This document shows, one piece after another, positions 9,745 through 18,692 of a stretch of 64,000 nucleotides of DNA. Both the position numbers and the translations under genes were made by a program. This DNA is from Streptomyces halstedii. GTDB lineage: Bacteria; Actinomycetota; Actinomycetes; Streptomycetales; Streptomycetaceae. The stretch is from NCBI GenBank assembly GCA_000720535.1, contig JOAZ01000018.1:83112-147111 (forward strand). The letters run 5' to 3'. The notes beneath the pieces are model-generated. The model worked only from the letters and a program-made list of their open reading frames with translations. It did not search any database and was not told the origin of the DNA. The stretch's first letter is position 1; every line of letters starts with the position of its first letter.

Positions 9745-10503
9745 GCAGCTACTCGGGCACAGCCGGTCTGGTGATCGGCGCCGGCAGCGGAATCGGGCGC
9801 ACTGCCGCGCTCGATTTCGCCCGGCGTGGCGCCGCGGTCGCCGTCCTGGACCTGGACCGTGCCCGCGAGACCGTGAAGCTGATGGCCGGGGAGGGCGGTC
9901 GGGCCGAGGCCGTCGCCGTCGACATCGGCGACGAGGCGTCCGTCCGGCAGGCGGTGGCCCGGGTCATGGACGCGTTCGGCGGGCTCGACTTCGCGGTCGA
10001 CAACGCCGGAATCCCCTCACACAACCGGGTCCTCACCGACATGACGCTCCAGGAGTGGGAGCACGTGCTGCGGGTCAACGTGATCGGCACCTGGCTGTGC
10101 ATGAAGTATGAACTGCCCGCCTTGCAGCGGCGGGGCGGCGGGGCGGCGGGGCGGCGGGGCGATCGTCAACGTCGCCTCCAACGGCGGCCTGTACGCCATT
10201 CCCGCAGCGCCGGCGTACGTGGCCAGCAAGCACGGTGTTGTCGGTCTGTCCAAGGTGGCCGTCGGCTACGGCCCGGACAACATCCGGGTCAGCGCACTGT
10301 GCCCCGCGCTGACGAAGACAGCCATGTTCGACGGCGTAGTCGCACGGGCCGGCACGCAGATGGTCGCCCAGCAGCAGATGGTCGCCCAGCAGGAGGCCGT
10401 CACCCCGCCGCGCAGGCTGGCGGAGTCCGAAGAGGTCGCCGCCGCCGCGGTGTGGCTGTGCTCGCCGGAGGCCACCTACGTCACCACGAACTGGGCCACC
10501 TGA
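9741..10503 (+). pseudogene. SDR oxidoreductase broken by a tandem-repeat expansion
   Basis: The N-terminal half has the SDR cofactor motif GAGSGIGR (after LVI), DVDIGDE-type Asp and VDNAGIPSHN. The C-terminal half, in the frame ending at 10503, has GGGAIVNVASNGG, the catalytic Tyr/Lys segment AYVASKHGVVGL and IRVSALCPALTKT. The two frames meet at four perfect copies of CGGCGGGG (10128-10159). With only two copies the frame would read LQRRGGGAIVNVAS without interruption, so a 16-bp expansion explains the frameshift. The end (YVTTNWAT) also lacks the usual VDGG tail, indicating a second lesion or truncation. Confidence 0.8.
10128..10159 (+). repeat. Tandem repeat CGGCGGGG x 4
   Basis: Four perfect 8-bp units lie inside the SDR coding region. 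The unit length is not a multiple of three, so any change in copy number shifts the frame. Two or five copies would be in frame; the present four are not. Confidence 0.9.
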
Positions 10504-11087
10504 TCTTGCACGGCGACACCAATCCGGGGGACATTACTCAACGCGCGCAGTCATCGCAAAGACGTCGGCTTCCGACGGCAGATTCGAACTTGAGCCTGCT
10601 CAAGCAGAGTCAGACTCGCGCCTTGCGCTCATCCGCTCGGCGCCAGGCTTCTGCTCTGCTCGCGCAAGGCACTCACTCAACCTGCCCTTTGGCAGCGCCT
10701 CCTGCGGCATGACGTCCCGTGCCGCCAGGCCGTAGCAGCGTCACTTCCTGGGGAGAATCTGGGGAGTATCGACGGTCCTGGGAAGCGCCTGGGGAGAATC
10801 GACCGCGTAACGCAGCACGATCGCGAAAGACGCTGAAAGACTTATCCGCGCAGGTCAGGGGCGGGTACAGCCGCATCGATGCAGATCAGCGCCACCAGGT
10901 AGACGACTTCATGACATACGTGCCCAGGTCGTCGGCCTCGACGATCCCGGGAAGTGACCCGCCCTCCCGCAGGGGTGTGACATAGCGGGTCGCTACGACT
11001 TCTTCCAACACTTTCCCAGGCCACCTATCTCTTCAGCCTTACAATCCACGGACGACCTCTCCGGGGCGTAGAGGCAAAAATCACCGG
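10504..11087. other. Non-coding flank of the integrase gene, with repeats
   Basis: No supported gene or tRNA-like sequence was found. The stretch contains one full copy (10748-10767) and one partial copy (10789-10800) of a repeat also present in the 3' end of the integrase gene. This is the side where attachment sites of actinobacterial integrative elements usually lie. Confidence 0.5.
10748..10767 (+). repeat. 20-bp repeat shared with the integrase 3' end
   Basis: CTGGGGAGAATCTGGGGAGT here is identical to 11097-11116, which encodes the last residues (NSPDSPQ) of the integrase. A 12-bp partial copy follows at 10789. The copies may be parts of an attachment region, or the end of a duplicated integrase gene, since this copy also reads YSPDSPQ on the minus strand. 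Confidence 0.6.
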
Positions 11088-12356
11088 TCAACGGCGCTGG
11101 GGAGAATCTGGGGAGTTTCGGCTGGCGAGCCGGTCTCCCCGCTCCCCAAGCAGACCGTCGATGGTGCCGCGCCCCTTGCTACCAGCTTCCGGCATGAAGT
11201 GAGCATAGTAACCGAGGGTGATCGCCGGCGAGGAGTGTCCGAGCCACCGAGCCAGGGTCACGACGGACTCTCCGGCTTCCAACATGATCGAGGCGTAGGT
11301 GTGCCGAAGCACGTGGAAACCGTCCTTCGGGGCCGCCGCCCACTGCCAGGCTTTCGCCCCCTCGGCACGTGGCGGGATGACTCCCGCCTTGGCCAAGGCG
11401 GGCTTCCAGGTATAGGTGTTCCATGTGTTCACCGCCACGGCGTTGCCGAAGCGCGTGGTGAGCAGCAGGGAGAACTTCTCCCCCTCCCCCTCCGGCTTCC
11501 CCCACGGCAGCTCTACCTCTACCGGCGGGAACGCTTCGATGTGACGCTTGAGTTCCTCGGCTACCGAGGGGGGCAGATCCACCGTGCGGATCTTCTTCCC
11601 CTTCGGCAGGGCGAAGTAGAGCCTTCCGTGAATCGCCTGCACTTGGCGCCGAACGTGAAGCATGCCGCGTACATAGTCGACGTCCTCAGGACTCAGCCCG
11701 AACACCTCGCCCTGGCGGAGCCCGCACCCCAGGCCGACCACGACAGCGATCCTGTTCCGCTCGTTGATGGCATCGCGGACCCGCAGTGCCGTAGCCATCG
11801 ACCACGCGTCGCGCCGCTCCCGCGGCGACTTGGGCCACCGCACAGATTTCGCGTGCATAGGGTTGCGCACGAGGCGCTTGTCGTCGACGGCCGCTTCCAG
11901 AATGGAGGAAAGCTCGGACAGGATGCCGCGCTGGTAGTCAACCGACAAGACTGTCGACTCCAGCTTGGTTATGAACGCCCGCAGATCCGTTGCGGCGATA
12001 CTCCTGAGCGGAAGCTGACCCAGGTACGGGACGATATGGAGACGCGTTCTACGCTCCTGACCGTCCTTGGTTTTCGGAGCACCGCCTCGCCCCGGTGCCC
12101 AGTGCGTCGCGATGTAGTCGGCCAGCGTGATGGACCCGTCACGCGGGTCTACGAACTCACCTCGCTCCTCGTCCGTAGCGGCGCGGCGAAGCCACGCCTT
12201 GGCGTCCTCCAGCACGTCAAAGGATCGGTCTCGCACCCCAGGCACGCCGGCGACCTTGTACCGCTTGCCCTTACCGTAGCGAGCGGTCTTCTCCCTTCTC
12301 CCGGTGACCGGATCCTTCTTCTTTTTGAGCCAACGATCCTCGATATAGCCGGCCAA
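11088..12356 (-). CDS. int: Tyrosine site-specific integrase
   Basis: This 422-aa protein has the three-part architecture of actinobacterial integrases: an AP2-like N-terminal arm-binding domain (about 1-75), a SAM-like core-binding domain (about 85-180) and a catalytic domain. Visible catalytic residues are Arg in GLGCGLRQGEV, HVLRHTYAS (His and Arg of box II), WLGHSS and the nucleophile in TLGYYAHF. It reads away from the excisionase gene 53 bp upstream. This xis-int pair is typical of integrative elements (AICEs or prophages), but no replication, transfer or phage structural genes adjoin it, so it may be a remnant or act on a small island to its right. Confidence 0.92.
   Translation of the reverse strand: MAGYIEDRWLKKKKDPVTGRREKTARYGKGKRYKVAGVPGVRDRSFDVLEDAKAWLRRAATDEERGEFVDPRDGSITLADYIATHWAPGRGGAPKTKDGQERRTRLHIVPYLGQLPLRSIAATDLRAFITKLESTVLSVDYQRGILSELSSILEAAVDDKRLVRNPMHAKSVRWPKSPRERRDAWSMATALRVRDAINERNRIAVVVGLGCGLRQGEVFGLSPEDVDYVRGMLHVRRQVQAIHGRLYFALPKGKKIRTVDLPPSVAEELKRHIEAFPPVEVELPWGKPEGEGEKFSLLLTTRFGNAVAVNTWNTYTWKPALAKAGVIPPRAEGAKAWQWAAAPKDGFHVLRHTYASIMLEAGESVVTLARWLGHSSPAITLGYYAHFMPEAGSKGRGTIDGLLGERGDRLASRNSPDSPQRR
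11097..11116 (+). repeat. 20-bp repeat inside the integrase 3' end
   Basis: This is an exact second copy of 10748-10767 on the same strand, 349 bp apart. Its position at the very end of int is where an attP core commonly lies. Confidence 0.6.
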
Positions 12357-12408
12357 CTTTGTTTCCTTTCAGGAGGGAGCGAAACGGCTCGCGACAACCT
12401 TCGAGGCA

Positions 12409-12711
12409 TCAAGCACCGGGGTTACGTCGCAGCGGAGGTGTACTCAGCGGACTCAGAGCAGGGTTGGAGCGGGAGTCTGCGCTTTCCTGCTCATCGACCC
12501 AGGCGTCGAGAGCTGTCCGCCGATACATGACCCGGCCACGGGGGCCCAAGCGGAAGCTCGGCGGCCCTTGCCGTCGGTGCCGCCAGACATAAAGCGTGTG
12601 CGGTGAAATGCCGAGGTACGCGGCAGCGTCCTTGACGCTGAGGAAGCAGGTCCGTACAGCGCTCGTGGGTTCGGGCACGGCCGGGGGGTCGAGCAATGGT
12701 CGTGTAGGCAT
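12409..12711 (-). CDS. xis: Excisionase-type helix-turn-helix protein (Xis)
   Basis: From ATG 12711 the 100-aa product contains a MerR/AlpA-like DNA-binding domain, FLSVKDAAAYLGISPHTLYV followed by WRHRRQGPPSFRLGPRGRV and MYRRTALDAWVDEQ. This is the usual form of excisionases encoded next to tyrosine integrases in Streptomyces. It lies immediately upstream of int in the same direction, so the two are probably co-transcribed. The C-terminal 30 residues are low-complexity and not conserved-looking. Confidence 0.85.
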   Translation of the reverse strand: MPTRPLLDPPAVPEPTSAVRTCFLSVKDAAAYLGISPHTLYVWRHRRQGPPSFRLGPRGRVMYRRTALDAWVDEQESADSRSNPALSPLSTPPLRRNPGA

Positions 12712-13442
12712 GGAGCACTTCCTGTGAGGGACGAAGCAAAGCGGGCCCCGGAGGCCCATGTCCGCTACGACTCCACCGCCAAGCACAGTCGGAGGCGAAC
12801 ACCTGAATAGTCCTGACCATCGCCGGTTTGGCTAACCGGTGATCGTCGGCTATGTTGCGCGCGCTGTGTCGGTTGAGATCGGCAGGAGCTCGGGGCAGCC
12901 TCGGTCATGAATCCATCCGGTACGAGCGCAGAGCCAGGGCCACGCCGTCCGCGACGAGCACCAGCAGACCGCCATCTACGAGGCGGTCAGATTTCGCGCC
13001 GCGAGGCGCTGAGAAATACCCGTTGCCCGGCCACATCCCTATTCGCGACCCCAGAGTGCGTCGCAATATGGGCGAGAATTGCGACGTCGTGGCATTAGCT
13101 TCGCTACAGCAGGTCCTCACCGAATAGGCCAGCCGAACAGACGCACACACAGAGTCCGGTAGAGTCCGCTTATCGGATAGCATAATCAGGCAGACAGACC
13201 CCCTAAGCAGCGCCAGAACGAGAGTCTCGCATGGTTGGAATTTCGGTCTTTCCGAGCCTTACTCGTCGAGCACCCCTCCTCTGACCTGGTATTTTCCGAG
13301 ACGTTGTACGTTGACATGAATCCGCCCGAGGTTCCAGTCTTTTGCAATTGAATGTCGTCTGCCGTGAGCGAATGCCCGCAGCGGGGAGCCGCCCGCTTTG
13401 GGCACGATAAGAGATTTCCCGCAAACGGGCACCGGAGGGGTC
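12712..13442. other. Gene-poor stretch upstream of xis
   Basis: No coding region is supported on either strand over about 730 bp. Base composition is less GC-rich around 13130-13200 and 13290-13350, where regulatory sequence would fit, but I see no clear operator, terminator or RNA gene. A 92-codon minus-strand frame at 12905-13183 has no convincing codon bias or start. Confidence 0.4.
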
Positions 13443-14906
13443 ATGGCCTGTATTCTCCGGTCGCTGTCCCCAAGTGCTGTGGTGTGGGAACCGGAAGGGT
13501 TGGTCCAGGGCGGGCCGGAAAGAGGCGCTGGGGCCTCGGGAAAATCCCGCGCCCGCGTCTGCGGGTGCTACATGATGACGGGCATGCACCTTCGTGACGA
13601 AGAGATATGGCGGGCGATCGACCAGGGCCTCCGGCCGATCGACTGGGCGGCGTGGTTCGGTAGCCCGGAGGGCGCCGACTACCTCACGGCCGCCGGTCAT
13701 GCCGTGACCGAACGCGCGGTGGCCGGCCTCACCGCCTTCTTCGACAGCCGCTGGCTGCCCAGGGCCGTGAGTCCTTCCTCTGCCTCGGGTCGGACCGGCG
13801 ACGCTTTCGTGGGTCTGGGCAGGTCCTCCCCGGTGTTGCAGTTCACGAGCGGAGCCGCGCCAGGAGCATGGGTGGAGGCGGTGAGGTGGTGGGCCGCGTA
13901 CGCCTACCTGGAGAAGGTCCGGGTACGCGGACTGGCCACGGTCAAGCGGGATGCCCGCCAGGACGTCACTCTGTCTCGTTTCTTGCACACCCAAACGCAG
14001 GCCCGGCTCGCACTCATGGGAGCGGCCCGAGGGCTCCCTGTCGAGTTGGAGCCAGCGAAGGACAGCGGTGGCCCCGGTGACGTCCGCATCGACCGCGTCT
14101 TCATCGAGGTCGTCACCTTCGCCGAGGACCAGAAGTTCAAGGACTACGAGCGCTTCCGGAACGACTGCCGGATGCACCTCTTCGCCCTCGACAGGGGGCG
14201 TGAGATCCACTGGGAAGGCAACTTCCCTGAACACCTCAACGGCGACGACTTCGAGAGCTGGAAGAGGCGGGCCGCGGAGGCCGCTCAGCGGTGTGCGGAA
14301 TCAGGGGACTCGATCGACGTACTCAGCAACGCCGGAAGGCGGCTGACCGTCCACCCCGGCAAGGCGCCCCTGGGCACCATCCTGTCTGGGGACACCGTGG
14401 AGAGCGACCAGGGCAGGAGGCTCCTGGGCAAGGTGCGCGGCAAGTGCGTCAAGACGACGGGAGCGGGCACGGCGTGGATTTGGGTCGAGGACCACAGCGG
14501 CCTCTTCCACTTCCCGACGCCCTTCGCCGAGATGTCGCTCGCCGCCAAGACCGATGCGCTCGCAGACCTGCTGGGGCCTCTGCTGGCGGAGTACGTCCAC
14601 GTCGCCGGGATCGTCGTCTCGAACGGCGCCCGGCGATGCTTCCCACTTCCGCCGAACGAGGATGCGCTTCGCCCCGCCGCGCAGGGCTTCCGCCGGGGCC
14701 TGCCTCTCGACCGGGTTCGCGAAACGATCGTGATCCCCAGGAGGATCCTTCTGCCTGAACAGACCGCCCTGATTGCCAGGATGTGCGACGCCGAAGCTGA
14801 TTCGCTCGACTGGGCTCTGGGGGAACTCGGTGTGCCTGGGGGCGTAGCGTCGCTGGTGGCCAGCTCTTCGACGCCGCGGCGAGTCTCCCCGCTGTGGACA
14901 CCGTGA
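13443..14906 (+). CDS. Hypothetical protein, unrecognised
   Basis: The gene encodes about 487 aa from ATG 13443 (after GGAGGGG) or about 440 aa from ATG 13584 (MHLRDEEIWRAIDQG). The region between these starts is low in hydrophobic residues and may be leader, so the start is uncertain. The middle contains VRIDRVFIEVVTFAEDQKFK, a D...ExV pattern with following lysines, loosely reminiscent of a PD-(D/E)xK fold, and a segment with IWVEDHSGLFHFPTPFAEM. No membrane segment or signal peptide is seen. Situated just inside the integrase, it could be island cargo. No function is assigned. Confidence 0.6.
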   Translation: MACILRSLSPSAVVWEPEGLVQGGPERGAGASGKSRARVCGCYMMTGMHLRDEEIWRAIDQGLRPIDWAAWFGSPEGADYLTAAGHAVTERAVAGLTAFFDSRWLPRAVSPSSASGRTGDAFVGLGRSSPVLQFTSGAAPGAWVEAVRWWAAYAYLEKVRVRGLATVKRDARQDVTLSRFLHTQTQARLALMGAARGLPVELEPAKDSGGPGDVRIDRVFIEVVTFAEDQKFKDYERFRNDCRMHLFALDRGREIHWEGNFPEHLNGDDFESWKRRAAEAAQRCAESGDSIDVLSNAGRRLTVHPGKAPLGTILSGDTVESDQGRRLLGKVRGKCVKTTGAGTAWIWVEDHSGLFHFPTPFAEMSLAAKTDALADLLGPLLAEYVHVAGIVVSNGARRCFPLPPNEDALRPAAQGFRRGLPLDRVRETIVIPRRILLPEQTALIARMCDAEADSLDWALGELGVPGGVASLVASSSTPRRVSPLWTP

Positions 14907-15036
14907 GCCGGCCGAGCTGGTAGGGCGGCGCGTAGTTCGGCCTCGGCAGCGATCCTCTACTCACGGTCACGACGCCGTCGCGGAAGGAACTCATCCCAAG
15001 CCCCCTGGGGCGACCCGCGTCGGCGTCCCGCCCTCT

Positions 15037-15744
15037 CTAGGGAGTCTGGGCCTGGTCGATGAGGCGGAGGAGGCTGGCGGTGTGGGTGAGGTCCGGCAGT
15101 ACGTGCTGTGCTCCTGCGTCGCGTAGTTGCTGGTCGGTGGTGGTACCTGAGGCGACCGCGACGACCCTGGCACCGCCTTCCAGGCCGGTGCGCACATCTT
15201 CCAGCGAGTCACCAACGATCACCGTGTTGTCGCGACTGAACCGGCCCCCATGCTTCGCGGCTGCTCGGTCTTGTGCGAAACGCACGAGAGCCGGACGGTG
15301 GGGGTCGTCGGACGCGTAGCCGCCGATGGTGGTGTCGACGTAGCCCACGAGGCCCAGCTCCGACAGCTTGGTCTCGGCGCTGCCCCGCAGATTGCCGGTG
15401 ACGACGGTCGGGATCAGGTGCTCCGCTTGCTGGACCGCGGCGAGCGCGTCCACAGCTCCAGGCATGATGACACCCTCGGTGGCCAGCAGCTCCCGGTGGC
15501 CGGCGAGACGGTCGGGAAGCTCGGCAATGATGCTGGCCGCCAGCGTCTCCACGCTCTGCTCGGGAACACGGTTGACGCGCAGAAGTTCGCGGACGGCCAG
15601 GGGCATGGTGACCCCGGTACCACGGGCGGGCAGAGCTGTCGGAGGGCGGCCGACGACGCTGGTGAACGTCTCTTTGTAGACGCGCCGGTCGATGTCACCG
15701 GTGTAGACGAGGGTACGGTCAATATCCCAAAGGACCAGGATCAT
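15037..15744 (-). CDS. HAD-superfamily phosphatase
   Basis: This 235-aa protein begins MILVLWDIDRTLVYTGDIDR, the HAD motif I with nucleophile Asp7 and acid/base Asp9. Motif II Thr lies in VVTGNLRGSAE, and motif IV in NTVIVGDSLEDV. A helical cap of about 85 residues sits between motif I and II, as in phosphoglycolate phosphatase-like enzymes. Its start overlaps the stop of the upstream XRE-TPR gene (15741-15744), so the two are translationally coupled. The substrate cannot be inferred; pairing with a regulator suggests a signalling or resistance metabolite. Confidence 0.88.
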   Translation of the reverse strand: MILVLWDIDRTLVYTGDIDRRVYKETFTSVVGRPPTALPARGTGVTMPLAVRELLRVNRVPEQSVETLAASIIAELPDRLAGHRELLATEGVIMPGAVDALAAVQQAEHLIPTVVTGNLRGSAETKLSELGLVGYVDTTIGGYASDDPHRPALVRFAQDRAAAKHGGRFSRDNTVIVGDSLEDVRTGLEGGARVVAVASGTTTDQQLRDAGAQHVLPDLTHTASLLRLIDQAQTP

Positions 15745-17243
15745 GCGGCGCGTTCTTCCATGATGGCCCGACCGCGGTCGACGAGTTCCAGGGCGGGTGC
15801 CGCCGAGGAGTAGCGGCGGGCTTCGGCGAGCATCGAGGCGAGATTGTCGTCCAGGCGCGCAGATCGGACGCCATCAACGAGAGTAAGGACTTCGTGTCCG
15901 GTGGCAGATCCGGCGTCGACGTCGCCGGCGCGCATCTGGGCGGTGGCGGCGCGGGAGAGGAACTGCGCGCGTGTGCGGATCTCGTCCGGACTGAAGGCAT
16001 TGCGGGCGCCGGCAAACGCCTCGGCAGCCTGCTCGGGACAGCCGAGGTCAAGCAAGCAGCTGCCGGTCTGGCCCATGACCTCACCAGGGTTGATCCAGTA
16101 CAGCCAGTGCGGGTCGTCCTCTCCGCGCCCGCGGGCGCACAGGACCTGTGCCTCTTCCAGCGCGATGTGGGCCAGGCGGTCTTCGCGCAGGCGCGCGTGC
16201 CCGCGGGCCTGGCGGGTGAGGAGCATGGCATGCAGGGCTGGAGCGTCCTGGTCTGCGATGACCTGGCGGGCGGTGCGCGCGGCGGTGACCGCTTCACGGG
16301 GGTCGCCGGCGGAGTAGCCGTGGATAGCGAGGAAGGACAGAGCCCCGGCCCGTAGCCTGCTGTCGCCGCTGGCATGGGCAGCCCGCAGGGCGCCGAGGAG
16401 GAGGTTGTGGGCGACGGTGTGGGCGCCGCTGTCGAAGTGGTACCAGCCGGTCTGGATTGCAGTGTCCGCAGTCACCGATGCGAGGCGCCGACCCGTCGCC
16501 TCGTTGAAGTCACCTTCCTTCAGGAGCCGAAGGAGGACCTTGAGGTGCGCTGTAGCGGCTCGGGCCAGGTTGCCGCTGCCGTGGCTGGCGTCGGCCTGGC
16601 GCAGGGCGTCAGTGGTGGACTGCAGGCTGGTGAGGAGTTGGCCAGAGACGCTGATTCCGTTCCGGGCGGTGGCGGCGACGGCCTCAGGAGGGGCGATGGC
16701 TGCTTGCAAGATGTACTGCGTGAGACCGGCCCCGCCCAGGCCGGCGATCACGCTGCGACGGTTCAATCCGTTCATGGCTCCTCCGACGGCTGCTTCAAGT
16801 GACGTCACCATACGAGCCGCAGTCCACGGCAGAGCCGGGTCGATGGCCTCGACGAGTCGCTGTGAGTCGGCCTGTGCGAAGGGAACGAGGAGTAGCGGGC
16901 GCAGGTCAGAGGGAAGCCCCAGTCCGGTCAGGACATCGATGATCGTGTCCCGCCCGTTGACCTGTTTGAGGCCGCGCTCCAGGTCCGAGATGAAGCCCTG
17001 GGTCAGTCCGGTCAGCTCCCGTACGGCCTTCTGCGAAAGCCCGGAACGGCGCCGGACCAGACCTAAGACCGCCCCGAAATCCCAGGCGGCAAGGGCCCGA
17101 TGTACCTGCTCGTCGCGCCATGCCCGGTCCGGGATGGTCGGTGACGCATCGGCTCGGGCGCAGGTGGAGCAGCGCGTATCCGGGTTGTACCGGCTGAGCG
17201 GCTGCCCGCACCGCCCGCACGCGCGCCCTGGTCTCCCCGACAT
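15741..17243 (-). CDS. XRE-family regulator with zinc-ribbon and TPR-like domain
   Basis: From ATG 17243 the protein has 500 aa. The first 35 residues form a zinc-ribbon-like segment (CGRCGQPLSRYN, then RCSTCA). An XRE helix-turn-helix follows at about 65-115 (LVRRRSGLSQKAVRELTGLT, then FISDLERG). The rest is helical repeat-like, as in Streptomyces regulators with degenerate TPRs. An in-frame ATG 24 bp upstream is possible, but the chosen start begins at the conserved-looking cysteine segment. A pair of palindromes lies 68-98 bp upstream and may be its operator. The HAD gene follows in the same operon. Confidence 0.85.
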   Translation of the reverse strand: MSGRPGRACGRCGQPLSRYNPDTRCSTCARADASPTIPDRAWRDEQVHRALAAWDFGAVLGLVRRRSGLSQKAVRELTGLTQGFISDLERGLKQVNGRDTIIDVLTGLGLPSDLRPLLLVPFAQADSQRLVEAIDPALPWTAARMVTSLEAAVGGAMNGLNRRSVIAGLGGAGLTQYILQAAIAPPEAVAATARNGISVSGQLLTSLQSTTDALRQADASHGSGNLARAATAHLKVLLRLLKEGDFNEATGRRLASVTADTAIQTGWYHFDSGAHTVAHNLLLGALRAAHASGDSRLRAGALSFLAIHGYSAGDPREAVTAARTARQVIADQDAPALHAMLLTRQARGHARLREDRLAHIALEEAQVLCARGRGEDDPHWLYWINPGEVMGQTGSCLLDLGCPEQAAEAFAGARNAFSPDEIRTRAQFLSRAATAQMRAGDVDAGSATGHEVLTLVDGVRSARLDDNLASMLAEARRYSSAAPALELVDRGRAIMEERAA

Positions 17244-17310
17244 GTCCACCTCGGCTCTTCCTGTCACGATCCAGCTCGCCCCAGCCGTGATACCAGGCTA
17301 GGTGGAGATC

Positions 17311-17341
17311 GATATCGCTGCAGCGATATCGCTGCAGCGAT
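17311..17341. promoter_or_regulatory. Overlapping palindromes, candidate XRE operator
   Basis: GATATCGCTGCAGCGATATC (17311-17330) is a perfect 20-bp palindrome, and its core ATCGCTGCAGCGAT recurs immediately (17328-17341). This makes two 14-bp palindromes in tandem at a 14-bp repeat period. It lies upstream of the XRE-TPR gene starting at 17243 and downstream of the second XRE gene, so it is a likely binding site for one or both. Confidence 0.65.
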
Positions 17342-17504
17342 GCCCTCGAAGCCGACACGCATCCAGACTCGTGGCACTGCACCAGCCGTCAGCCGTCGAA
17401 CTGCGCTGGTGACAGGCCGTTTTGATCTGCCGGTCCCGAGAGGAGATGCCCCGATGGGAACAGGATGTCTGGCTCCGCCCCCGTTGCGTGGCACCCGTCT
17501 TCGG

Positions 17505-18686
17505 CTATGCGGCGATCTCGACGCGGAGCTGCCTAAGGGCGTGGGTGGCGGCGTCATGGGTGTCGGGCAGCGCGCTGGCGGTGGTCCTCTGGACGCGCTG
17601 GAGCTGATGAGGAAGACGCTGGGCCTGAGCCTCGCGAACAGCCGAGGCCAGAAGCTGAGTAGCGCCGTGGCTGTCGCCGGCAAGGAGGCGGACGCGGCCA
17701 GTGGTGATGAGTTCGATGACACGCCACTGGGGTGCGACCGCGATGGTCGGGGCGGGCGGGGCGGACTCGGCATGCCGTATCGCGTCGCGAGTGCGGCCCG
17801 TGGAAACGAGGCCCCGAAGGCGGATCTCGTAGAGGGCGCTGGGATTGACGAGGCTGGTGTGCTGGACCCTGTCGAGGAGCTGGTGGGCCTCGCGGACGGT
17901 GTGGTCAAACAAGGCCGCGTTGCCGAGGGCGCCAGCGGCACGTGCCAGGAGCGGCAGCACCGCGGCTCGCTGCTCGGCGTCTGCAGCAGTGGCTGCCGCC
18001 TGGGTGAGCCGGTCGACAGCGGCACCGAGCAGGCCCGCCTTGCGCAGCTCGTTGCCGTGCATACGCAGGGCGGTGGTGGTCAGGGCCCGGTCGTCGAAGG
18101 CGCGGACGACATCCAGGCTCTTGGCGGTCCAGTGAGCGGCCGTGGCCAGCCGTTCCTCGGGCAGCACGTTACCCAGGGCCGTTCCGAGACTCAGCCAGGC
18201 ATCTGCGAGGAGTCGCAGGACATCGCGTTCGGTGCTTCCGCCCCGGGCGCGGGCTTCCAGCCGAGCGACGAGCGGCCACAGTTCGGCAACGGCCTCGGCC
18301 GCATGCCCGCATTGGCGGGCGACCTCGGCGAGCCGCACGGTGGAAGCACCGAACTGGACCATGGCCCGGTGGTCGGTATCGGCAGGGTCGGTGACGCCCA
18401 AGACGTGCGCGGGCAGAGCGAGCCGCTCAGCGACGTGACGCAGGCTCCCGACATCATTCAGTTGCCGTTTACCCAGTTCAAGCGCGGAGACGTACGTCTT
18501 GTCATAGCCCAGAAGGTCACCGGTCTGCAGCTGGCTGATGCCGTGGACGCGCCGGTAGTACTTCAAGATCGAAGCCAGATTGCGGGTGGCGAGGACGGCC
18601 TGGGCCTCCGGCGTTGCCCAGCGCCAGGAGACCAGCCTCGCCGACCGACGCATGGCCGACCCGGAAGCGGAGGTGGTGATGTCCAT
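17505..18686 (-). CDS. XRE-family regulator with TPR-like repeats
   Basis: This 393-aa protein has a helix-turn-helix at about residues 38-95 (LASILKYYRRVHGISQLQ, then LGYDKTYVSALELGKRQL) and a long alanine-rich helical repeat region. It resembles Streptomyces XRE-TPR sensors. It lies 6 bp downstream of the NUDIX gene in the same direction, so the two form an operon. The upstream neighbour XRE-TPR gene at 15741 has similar architecture but no close sequence identity that I can see. Ligand and targets are unknown. Confidence 0.85.
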   Translation of the reverse strand: MDITTSASGSAMRRSARLVSWRWATPEAQAVLATRNLASILKYYRRVHGISQLQTGDLLGYDKTYVSALELGKRQLNDVGSLRHVAERLALPAHVLGVTDPADTDHRAMVQFGASTVRLAEVARQCGHAAEAVAELWPLVARLEARARGGSTERDVLRLLADAWLSLGTALGNVLPEERLATAAHWTAKSLDVVRAFDDRALTTTALRMHGNELRKAGLLGAAVDRLTQAAATAADAEQRAAVLPLLARAAGALGNAALFDHTVREAHQLLDRVQHTSLVNPSALYEIRLRGLVSTGRTRDAIRHAESAPPAPTIAVAPQWRVIELITTGRVRLLAGDSHGATQLLASAVREAQAQRLPHQLQRVQRTTASALPDTHDAATHALRQLRVEIAA

Positions 18687-18692
18687 GGCGGT

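Noticed and set aside
9741-10503. Programmed frameshifting in the SDR gene
   Set aside because: No slippery heptamer is needed. The 16-bp repeat expansion accounts exactly for the frame difference.
10504-11087. tRNA gene or tRNA 3' end as attachment site next to the integrase
   Set aside because: No T-loop (GGTTCRA), acceptor stem or CCA end could be identified in this stretch on either strand.
11199-12530. A 443-codon plus-strand frame opposite the integrase and excisionase
   Set aside because: The opposite strand encodes a complete integrase with catalytic residues. The plus frame has no domain and crosses two genes.
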